Source: a virus
Direction: 5' to 3' (one strand)
DNA: 29,387 nt
Virus record (IMG/VR): IMGVR_UViG_3300024517_000084
Coordinates: 1-29,387 of that record
Below the pieces are notes generated by a model, which searched no databases, had not been told where the DNA came from, and saw only the letters and a program-made list of their open reading frames with translations. Positions 15,380-25,900 of this stretch are shown here, one piece after another (positions within the stretch are counted from its first letter, which is position 1; every line of letters begins with the position of its first letter). A program made the translations under genes and the position numbers.

Positions 15380-15588
15380 CTTATGTTTTTTAATGTCTCT
15401 ATAAATTTATCATTCAGCTTTTTATAGTCATCCCTAAGAGTTATAACTTCTGCTTGTAATACTTCAATCTGATTTGTTAATGTTGTTTTATTATCAATAT
15501 ATAAATAACCTATTGCTATTAAAGATAATAATAAAACTCCTGATATAGGATTGCTTGCAAAGTCTTTAAAGTTTATAATCCCTTTCAT
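15376..15588 (-). CDS. Membrane-anchored coiled coil, inner-spanin candidate (70 aa)
   Basis: The product has one N-terminal transmembrane helix (residues about 15-31, GVLLLSLIAIGYLYI), then a 35-residue coiled coil (TNQIEVLQAEVITLRDDYKK). That is the layout of an i-spanin (Rz type), though short. Its stop overlaps the lipoprotein gene by ATGA, so the pair is co-translated. Function is inferred from layout only. Confidence 0.6.
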   Translation of the reverse strand: MKGIINFKDFASNPISGVLLLSLIAIGYLYIDNKTTLTNQIEVLQAEVITLRDDYKKLNDKFIETLKNIR

Positions 15589-15589
15589 T

Positions 15590-15898
15590 TTACCAGAATA
15601 TTAATTTAACTATATAACCTATAACGGCTGCATACAAACCCCAAAGAGCTCTTGTCACTGTAGATTTCCATTTTTTCATATAATGAAAGTCACGAACATC
15701 CTTCATCCATCCAACTAGATTTTTATCTCTCTCGTCTAAACGTTCAGTATTCTTGTTAACCCTAACTACTAAACCCTCGTCTGGATCTAATAGTTTAATC
15801 ATTAACCTATCCATCTTCTTATTTAGTTCTTTAATATCTTCACTCAAAGTTTCTATATCTTTTTTCATTAACGCTATTTCTTGTGCTGCAGTTGCCAT
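15590..15898 (-). CDS. XhlA/holin-associated-like protein (102 aa)
   Basis: The N-terminal coiled coil (MKKDIETLSEDIKELNKKMD and onward, residues about 10-55) is followed by a basic and aromatic linker (DFHYMKKWKSTVTRAL) and a C-terminal transmembrane helix (WGLYAAVIGYIVKLIFW). This is the layout of hemolysin XhlA-type holin partner proteins. It overlaps the lectin gene by one base (TAATG) and starts the lysis cassette in reading order. Confidence 0.65.
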   Translation of the reverse strand: MATAAQEIALMKKDIETLSEDIKELNKKMDRLMIKLLDPDEGLVVRVNKNTERLDERDKNLVGWMKDVRDFHYMKKWKSTVTRALWGLYAAVIGYIVKLIFW

Positions 15899-16608
15899 TA
15901 GATACTATGTTTATCTTTAAGGTAAGTCATTAGACTATTTCTATCACTAGTGGTTAGTTCATTATCTATAAAAACAATTTCTTTCATATCTCCTCCAAAA
16001 TTAACAGAACCTCTTAATCCTAAACCAGATGATGCACCAGTACCACCGAATCCAACTAAGGTGTCGGTATCATTAGCTGTTCCTGATGGCGTATCATATT
16101 TAGTGTCTTGATATACATTTATAGTCCCGTCAGTTTCACCCAACCATTCTACCCCTAATATCATCCATGTGTCTGTTGAAAGAGTATTTGTTACAGATAT
16201 ATCGTTATTTCCAGCACTTCCTATTCTTACTCTAAATGTATCTTCATTTTGAATCCTAATGAAATTTTGAGAGTTATAATTAATAATTTCTTCGTTAATT
16301 ATAGAGCCAGCCGTAACTTTACAGACAAAATAAGCTGAAAAAGAACCAGGACTCCATAAAGGAAAGTCTAATTTTAAGCCACCAAAAGTTATAGTACCAG
16401 CGGAATAAAGGGGTCTTGTACCAGACTCAGACGTCATTTGATTACCACTTCCTATTTGACTATCCCAAGTTAATACTTTACTAGAACCATCAATAGTAAT
16501 ACCTTCATCATGTTTATACCAAGAGTGACCTCCAGATATATCGGCAGGTGTCCATTCAGCAAGACTAATTGAAGATTTAGAAATTGTATTTCCTATTCCT
16601 ATAATCAT
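15898..16608 (-). CDS. Concanavalin A-like lectin/glucanase fold protein
   Basis: A 236-residue protein with a jelly-roll (LamG/concanavalin-like) pattern: TPADISGGHSWYKHDEGITI, FSAYFVCKVTAG, a central TWMILGVEWLGETDG strand, TINVYQDTKYD, and the typical end GDMKEIVFIDNELTTSDR followed by YLKDKHSI. Such domains bind glycans and are found in phage tail and receptor-binding proteins. It overlaps the spike-base-like gene by one base. I infer a virion surface role. Confidence 0.75.
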   Translation of the reverse strand: MIIGIGNTISKSSISLAEWTPADISGGHSWYKHDEGITIDGSSKVLTWDSQIGSGNQMTSESGTRPLYSAGTITFGGLKLDFPLWSPGSFSAYFVCKVTAGSIINEEIINYNSQNFIRIQNEDTFRVRIGSAGNNDISVTNTLSTDTWMILGVEWLGETDGTINVYQDTKYDTPSGTANDTDTLVGFGGTGASSGLGLRGSVNFGGDMKEIVFIDNELTTSDRNSLMTYLKDKHSI

Positions 16609-16880
16609 TACCTAACTATAACTATATTGCTTGCTGTTGTAGAGGTAGCCATAACTCTTTTTACTCTAATAGGGTGTACTACACCAGCAGCTAATGCTGT
16701 GAATATAGTTTTATCCGCAGTAGCGGCAGTAACTCCATCTTCTAGGGATCTATCAGCCATTACAACTTGAACGTTTCCTGTTGTTCCTACATAAAGGAAT
16801 CCTGCTTCTACATTATTATCGTCATGTGCTGTAATTACTTCGGCTTTTGTCCCGTAAGTATCCGTCATATTTGTTGCCAT
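16608..16880 (-). CDS. Spike-base-like small structural protein (90 aa)
   Basis: The product begins MATNMTDTYGTKAEVITAHD, has AGFLYVGTTGNVQVVMADRS, and ends HPIRVKRVMATSTTASNIVI. The YVGTTGNVQV segment and the RV.AT.TTA.NIV ending resemble the small spike-base (Rcc01079-type) phage proteins. It is the first gene downstream of the 3950-residue gene, 40 bases later, with a candidate promoter in the gap. Confidence 0.6.
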   Translation of the reverse strand: MATNMTDTYGTKAEVITAHDDNNVEAGFLYVGTTGNVQVVMADRSLEDGVTAATADKTIFTALAAGVVHPIRVKRVMATSTTASNIVIVR

Positions 16881-16901
16881 ATTGTATATATTTAATTTTT
16901 A

Positions 16902-16909
16902 CAAAGTTA
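16902..16909 (-). promoter_or_regulatory. Candidate -7 box (TAACTTTG) before the tail/lysis genes
   Basis: On the minus strand the 40-base gap after the giant gene contains TAACTTTG (16909 to 16902), a perfect fit to TAnnTTTG. The ATG of the spike-base-like gene lies 21 bases further on. No clear TTTG is seen at -33, so the score is moderate. Confidence 0.4.
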
Positions 16910-16920
16910 ATAAATTTATT

Positions 16921-19900
16921 TTATCTTGCAGTCTCATCTGAAACATTTCCTGATTTACCTCCAGAATAAACGATATTAGCTATATCTTTTTTAAATTCCC
17001 CATAAGGAGTTACATCATACCTAAAAGTTTTAATAGCCTTAGAGTCTCCTGCATCACCATAAGGGCCTTTACGTTTAATCTCATCACCTCTTAATGCTTG
17101 AGCAAAACCATCAATAGTATTATTGAATGTGCTTATAGAGGAAGGAGGGACTCTATATTGTAAGAATCTTCTAACATCTGTTGTGGCAAAGATATCGGCC
17201 TGCAACTTCTTCATATATTTAACAGTCATTCCATATTGCTCATCATCATCACCCTCAGACATTGCAATTAAAGCCATTAAAGTTAATCCTAACGATACTC
17301 CACGTAAATAGTTTCTCATTTCCTCTTGTCTTTTAGGACTACTTTTATGGTATTCCTCTACTATAGACTGTAAGGATAACTCACCTTTATTAAATTTACG
17401 GAATAACTCATTAACATAAGCACCAGCAGCTCTATAAGAACCAACCTCAACTTCACCAAATCTATTGATATTTTCTTTTTGAAATCTATCTGCAATTAAT
17501 GTTACAAACCATTTCTTAAATTGTAATAATGATCTACCCCATGAATACATAGATAACATTCTTTGATCTAAAGCAGTGTACCCTTCACCATGTAATGTAG
17601 ATATCTTATGTCCTATTCCTCTAACTCTTTCGTCAGAAACAATACCAGTATTAAATTCTTCTTCAGTAAGCATTCCTAAGAAAGCAGACCCTTGAATATA
17701 ATGCTCTGTTTGATCCATAAATACAAATGATGCTTTTTCAACTTTACCCCAAACACCCTTAGCTTCTGATAAATGAACGAACTCATCAAAGCTATATTCT
17801 ATAATCCTATGTTTCTTAAGAATCTCTCTTGATTTTTTCCAGTGTTTCCAGAACCTAGTTTCACCTTTAATAAATTGTTTACCACCTCTCTTACGAAGTT
17901 CTTGGTATTTACCAGCAAGCATATTTCCTACACCTACACTTATATTAAATCCAAGTAGTCGTAAGGATGTGAGTCTTACAAATGTATCAATAATCTTATC
18001 AGCTTTTTTACCAAACACACTTTCTTGTTTTTTCTTTTCTAAGAAACTGTCCTTCCACCACTTAGTTAAATATTCAGCAGCATTAGGATTGTCTAGATTT
18101 TTATTGAAAGCAATAGCAGCATCTGTTAAGATAGCTAGATTTTTCATACCCTGGAATCCATCAGAAGACTGCTCTCCATCTTTAAATAATTTAGCTCTTG
18201 TAAATTCTAATAAAGAAGTGTGAATATCTCCAGAGAAATAAAACATGTCTTCACGTTTTCTTCTTACATATTCTTCAGCAACCTCTTTGTCTATGTCAGA
18301 CATATCACCACCTTCACCCCATATCTCAGAAAAACGTTTGCCATTACCTATTAAAGCATCCATCTCATTATTAGATAATAATATCTTACTACCATCTTCA
18401 TGCTTACCTAAAGGCTTAAGCTCCTTAGCTTTTTTACGAAGTGCTGTAAGCTCCATTATCTCTTTACCATTAACAGTGAATCCTTTTGTTCTGTTATTGT
18501 AAATATACACCTTCCATTCATGGAATGTTTTTAATTGCTTAGAGCCGTCTTTATCTGTACCAAAGACTTTAACACCGTGATAATCGTGATCATCTATACT
18601 TAGATTATATAAACCTAACAGCCCACTCTTACCAAGAGACTCAAGCTCCTGCATAGGAAGTCCTTCAAATTTATAATCATTTTTACCTACTAATGATCTT
18701 ACTACAGCCCTATAGTTAGAATAATAATCTTGCTCTTCTTTAGATAAACTATCCCAAATAGAGGCAATCTCATCTGAAGTTTTTAATCTATACCTACCAT
18801 TTCTCTCTACAGTAATATTACCGTATATTAATTTATACTTATCATTTATATTAAGAGCTTTTTTAATCCTCTCTATAAGAGATAAAGATTTCATTTTAGA
18901 CTTAACTAATGCTTTGTGAGATCCACTAACATATGACTTATGCTTTTTAAAGCTCCTCATATATTTCATGTATTCTTTTTCAGCTTGATTAATAAGATAC
19001 TGCATTTCAGGTCTCTTAGATGTCATGTTATTAGCACCCATCCATTTCCTGTAATTAGATATATCCTCTTGAGGAACTCCGTCTTCACCAGGGATATTAT
19101 AATCATGACCTTGTTCCTTTCCTTTTTGTTTTAAGAAATCTGCTTGCTCTTGGAACATTCTTTGTCCAATCTCAGATTCTAAAGTGTAAGCAAGTTGTTT
19201 AGTAGCAGAATTATCCATCTTTCTAAGATTAGCTACAGACTCCATTAATTTATTTAATGTTATATTAGACAGTCCCATCTTAAGTATCTTAGCTTTATAA
19301 GACTCTACTAATTTATGATCAGCTTTATATTCAGCATATCTATGTTGTAAGCTATTATATGTATTAGACTTAGGTTCTATTTTAGATAAATCAATTCCTT
19401 TATCCATAGACCAGTCAGAGAAACTAAGTAATTTATTTTCTTCTTTTAAATGAGATGTACTATGAATAGACTTTTTAGCATTAATAATCTTTTTAGCTTT
19501 CTTGATAGTTCTATCCTTCTTACCAGATTCTTTAATCTGATCCTCTAAAGATTTTTTATCTTTATTCTGAGTGATTTCTACAATAGCACTTTCTAATTCA
19601 TTAGTTATAAGTCCAGCTTTTTCAGCTTGCTTAGTTTGATTCTCTTCAATAATAGTAGCAATACCTCTGTTTATTCTATCAATCATATTTTGATCAAAGA
19701 AAGGGATTATAGACACACCAGATAATCCAAATTTATTTATCTCCTGCTCTACAAGTAATAAGGTATTTTGAGCATCTTCATCTAATTCGCTAAAGCTATC
19801 TTGAATCTGCTTAATCTTCTTTAATGAAGTTAATTCATTTATCTCAACCTTATTAATAGTTATGGCGGTAGTGCCATTTTTACGCTGTCTTAATTCTAAA

Positions 19901-22900
19901 ACTTTATCTACAAGTAGATTATCAGGAAAATCAACTTTCATTTGCTGTAAGTCTTCAGCTAATAATTCAGCAGAACTTGTACCTATAGCAACCTTTAACC
20001 TTGATGTTATATCGTTATATATAACTTGATTAATAATCTGAGATTTAAGATGTTTAATTTTTGGCTTAGACCTATTCGCCTGCTTGTCATTTAATCTTTC
20101 AACAGCATTTTCTGTAGATAATATACTCTGCATGTAAGGAGTAAATCTAATGTCAGTTCTTTGGGATCTACTAAGCATAGAGTCAAATAATTCTAAAGCA
20201 TGCGTTACAATAGGGTTATTCGCACTATCACCTATTTTATATTTAATCTCTAACTGACCTCCTAATTCTACAACTTCATTAGATATTCTTTTAATATCAT
20301 CTCGGATAACTTTTAATTCTAAAGGATTCTTTTCTATAGACTGGTGTATAGTAAATGCTTTAGAGAATGGTCTAATCACATCATTATTCCATTGGTCTAA
20401 AGTATATATCATTAATAGTGCATCTAGTTGAGCATTATTTAATTTCTTATTATTATTACCTAAAAGAGAAGTGTTAATAGATAGACCATCGTCAATTCTA
20501 TTTCTAATTTTATTCCATTTTCTTTGATCGTGGATTATATGCCCTTTATTACTTATTGTTGTTAGGTCAATACCTTCTGATTTTAGAAATTCTATAAAAA
20601 CACTAAATTGATTATCTTGTTTATTATTATAACGAGTATTAATATCATGTTCTTTAGATATAAAGGTTTTACCTCTACTCTTCTTAAATTCAATATATCT
20701 CTTAATAACTGGAGAGTTAAATATAACAGCTAATTGATCTAAAGAATAACCAAGTCTTCTTAATAATACATAAGGAAATACTGTATGTTTGTTTAATCCT
20801 AACTTTGAAGCATACTGATGTTTTGCATTATCAAGCACTATATTTAATAGCTGAGCAGCACCATACCAGTTACCTCCATTCTCTCCTTCAAGAGAAGCGT
20901 CATCAAACATAGTTGTTATTTCTTTACCATTAACATGTTTGTTATTATCTATCCTTAATCCTAACGGAAGTCTCTCGTTGTTATTAGATAAAATATTAAA
21001 TGATCTTTGTAGCGAAGCTACCATACCAACTAAATGCTTAGCAGGGACATTATTGTCAAACATCTCAGCATCTCCCCATGGAGTTAATTGAGAGCTTTCT
21101 TTTTCATTTATAGATAATGGCTCTAAAGCTTTTTCAGCTGAATCAACAAAATCAATATCAGCTTTAATTTCATTACCTTTAGTGGGATTACTAACAAGAC
21201 TCACATATAAATCAAAGAACTCATTAGACTTAGATTTCCATGCATTCTTTTTGCCCTTCATATCTTGTTCGCTCCATTTGAAATTCATATGAACTGAATC
21301 ACCATCTAAATCTGCACCCCAATATTTACTAACCCACGCAGGGATAGTTACATTAGAAGTAGGAGTACCTTCTATTTGCTCGTTAAAATCTTTAACTATA
21401 AATACCGTGGAGAGTGCTTTACCATGAGCAGGAACTCTTGTTCCTATAAATAAGTCTCCAACCTCTACTCCTTGTTTTTCTAAATATCCAGGAACATAAG
21501 ATTCTGATACTAACGTGTTAGGATTTTCATTAAACAACTCACCAAGCTTTAAGGCAAACTGACGATCTTTGTCGGTTTTAATCTCACCTTTATATTTACC
21601 ATTTTCAAAATAATCAGAAACTTTCTGATAAGACTGAAGTCCCATTCCTAAATCAGAAGATTGATAACCAATACTTCCTTTAGTAAACATCTTAGTACCC
21701 TTATTTATAATACGTCCATTAGCTACAGAATTATGTACAGGATTTAAGAAAGGATATCTTGGATCTACATTACCATATACAGACTCTGTTAATACACCAA
21801 ACACTTCTGGTGAAATAGAAGATTTAAAAGAGTCCTCTTCATTCATAACATCTTGCTCTGTTAGATTTTCTTTAAGAGCTAATCCTTCATTACGTAACAT
21901 ATTATTATCCTCCATCACTTCTTTACGAAGTTGATACATTCTTTGAACTATAGCAGACTCATCTTTAGATATGTTTGTTGCTAAGTTGTAGAATAATTGA
22001 GAAGGATAGAATCTTTCATTAGCTTGTTTATCTAATTCTAATTGAATACCTAGACCTTCACCAGAAAGACCATGATACTTTCTTATCTCATCTTCTAACC
22101 CACCTTCAAAATATAATTCGTCTTGTTTAGAGTTTATGTTGTCAATATCTACATCTCCTAGAATATCGTGTATATGATCATTAGAGCGTACTCCATCAAA
22201 ATCTTTAAATAGTTTTGCTGCTGATTCAGACGCTGCAATAATAAGGCCGCCATGATTAAATATACTATGATGATCTTCATTAAAGTCTTTTATGGTTGAT
22301 TGAGAAATATGCTTATGTCTTGCTCTCATTACATCTGCTATCTTTTTTAACTCTGGACTTTTAGATTCCATGTCAGGAGTTAATACATGAACAGCAAATT
22401 TAAGGTAAGTTGTTTTTCCTTTAAGAGTAGGATTATCTACTTCAGTGTAATGATATACAAATTTAAATACACTACCAACCTTCTGAACAGAACCATACTT
22501 ATTAGTTATAGCTTTAGCTTGTTCTGGCAAAATATACCCCATAGCGTCATTAGCAATAGCAGTGTCATTACTTTCCTTTATAGTAAGTTTACCATCTTTA
22601 TATACAAAATAATCTTTAAATATAATAGGCTCTACTTTAGTATTTCTATCAAATACAGTGTGACTCGCTATAGCCCCAGCAGCTCTTTTAGTATAATCAA
22701 TCTCATTCTTTGATTGTCTATGATCGTGTACAAGTGCTTGTTGCGCCATAAATCTATTTGAGATATATGATGTAAGGAACATAGATAGTCTTTTATCTGT
22801 CTCACCTTTCATAATAGCAATATCTCTATTACCTCTATATAAAGAAGGGTTCTTAGCCATATGAGATTTAAACTCCTTAACAAGATCTTTTATTTCAACT

Positions 22901-25900
22901 ATATAATAATTTCCTTTAGCGTCAGTTTCTATAGTGTAAGGGAATATTTCTTGTTTATCTTTTCCTGTATATTTAGCATTATAAGCAGGATTATTTTTAA
23001 CTCTTCTTAATAAAGCATTAGCCGTTTCTTTATTATGAGCAGCAGGAGCCTCTATATAATACCTCCTTCCTTTGTCTGAGAATACAGCTATAGGTTGGTT
23101 ATACATAATAACCCTATCACTATTCTTAATTCCTTTATTTAATCTACTAAGGAAACCAAAGAAATCAGAGGCCATTAATTCAGAAGGTTCTATATTAGAA
23201 ATAGTAGACGCTAACTTATCTTCAGATCCTCTCTCTAATGTATTCATAAGAGATCTCATAAAGCCTTGCTGTATAGTTATTCCTAAAGGATTGTATTCGT
23301 TTAATTTACCAGACTGTCTTTTAGATATGATTATTTCAGAGAAGATATTATTCTTACGATGTAAGATACTTTTCTTATCCATAGAGTCTGCATCTTTAGT
23401 TGATGCTACTAAATTCTTTACACTATTATGTAATCCATTCTCTTTATTAAATATACTAATACCATCTTGCTCTACATTATCCACCATAGATAAGTAGTTT
23501 TTAGGTCTAGATAAAACTAATCCTTCTGTAATGATTGATTTTAATAATGATTGACTACCACCAAACAAACCACTCTCTATCTTTACAGACTTACCTTTAG
23601 ATTTAACTTTACTCTCTATAGCCCACTTACCAGACTTTTGTATTAAAGCATAGTTAGATAATTGAACGTTAGTCCATTTCTTGCCATATCTTTCATGTTT
23701 TACAATCTTATGGTCAAATAAAATATCTCTAAGAAACTGTTGCTTACCTTTATATAGTATAGGGGTTGTTGCTAATTTCTTAATATCTATTAATCCTGCT
23801 TTAGCAGATTTGCTTAATACTACTCTTAAAACATCTTCAGCGGCATTCTGTTTATTTATAATATCGTCTGGATTGTCTTTAAATAACTTATCGTATATAG
23901 CAGCCACTTCTTCAAACACCTCTTTGTCATTTTTAACAGATTCTTTAATATCTTGTATGGCATTATTTTCTAAAGAAGAACTAATAGTTCTTTCTTGAGA
24001 CCAGAAGTGATCTGACTCTTTATCAAATTTCATAAGTACAGAATGACCATAAGTCTCTATATTTATTCCTTCAAATATTCCTTTCAATTCCATTAACTTA
24101 GCATCTGTCAATGCTGACTTACCTTCAAACACCTCATTATCAAGAACTTCTAACATTGCTTTAATATTGTGGTCATTAGAATTTCTTAGAGCTGGTATAA
24201 AGTTGTAAGGATCATACATCATATTTTTAGATATAGTGTATAATTGATATTGTAATTCTTTAAGATTAAGAGATAACTTATTCTTATTGTTATATATTTC
24301 TCTTATCTTTTTAAGGAAGTGAGTTGTTGTTTTAGGCATCGCTACAATACGCTCTTCCTCAATATACTTATCAGCTTCTGTTTCTAAAAAGTCATCTTCA
24401 TTCTTTACATCATAACCTAACTTAGAAAGGATTTTATCCATTTTAGAATCAGCCGCTTTAATTTCTTTTAAGCTATGGTTTTGTGTAGCAACCACCTCTA
24501 CATATTGTCTTATCTTAGCTACTTCGTCTTCAGATAACATATGATCATTTGTCATTTTAGAAACCACACTATCAGCCATCTCAGATGGAGTTAAGTTTCT
24601 ACCAGCAATATCACCTAAATAAGAATATACTAAAGAGAATCCTGTCATCTTTCTAGCTTTAGATGCTTTCTTTATAATACCATTAGCAGAGTTTTCTACC
24701 TTTCTATTACCAGAATTAAAGTCTAACAGAACATGCTTAATAGCAGCTTCTAATGTTAAGTCTTTAATATTCTCATCACTTAATTGTAGCATTTTTTCAG
24801 CTTCTTCTTTAGTGGCAAGATTCTTAGTTTCTTTATAAAACTCCATAAGATCAGATTTTAACTGAGCTTGTGCATCGGTGTTTTCTATAATAGAGTCTAG
24901 CGTTCCATATGAGAATGCTTCTAATGTACGTGTAAATGTTTCCTCTAATAAATGTATCTGTCTATCAGATCTTACTTCTTTAACTCCAGCGTCTTTTAAT
25001 TGAACTCTAAGTGAATTAAATAATTCATTCATTTTAGAACCATCTTTACCTTCAGCTTTATTAAGCTCTAAAACTATACTCAATAAATCACTTTCAATTT
25101 TTGAATTATGATTCATATCGTTTTTAATGATATTATATATCTGGCCTAATGTAACCTTCTGTCCTGCATAATTCATTAATATAAGCTCAGGGTATTCTCT
25201 TTTAGTTCTACTATATAAGTCTGTTTTATATAAAAGTTTATTTATCCTTTTCATTAAAGGAGTTCCTTGATGTATATGGTAAAAAACATGACCTAATTCA
25301 TGTATTAAATCAGTTTGCTTATAACCTTCTTCATTAATAAGAACAGTACCACCTATAGCTAAGGCAACAGATTCTTGCCCAAAATCATCCATTAATTTAG
25401 ACGATATAATAAACCCTCTCTTTCCAGGGAATTTTTTAGAAACTATACTTTGTGTTAATGCTGCTGGGCCAAATCCAGAATGTGTGTAATATTCTAAATA
25501 GAAATCTCCCATAGGGAAGTCTGAAGACTTAACATCACCATCAAATGAATTTGATAGATGTTTATCTAAACGACTAACAGCATCTTTAATTGAATCTTTT
25601 ATTTTACCTAGGGTAGTTCCTTTCTTAGCTTTTTTCTTAGCTTTTGTAAGAGGGGCTTTATAATCTCTGTAATCTATTTGACCAATTACTTTATCTCCAA
25701 TTTTAACCTCTACAATACTTTCATATACAGGAGCGCCTTGTTTAAATTGAAAGTAATATTTACCATTAACTTCTATGACGTTCTTACCGCCTTTAATTGG
25801 ATTTAACAAATGCAATTCAATATCATGCATAGTATCCATATACTTAAGGGCCGCACCATCATGGCTAAAGAATTTAATAGATTTTCCTTTAGATGTTTTT

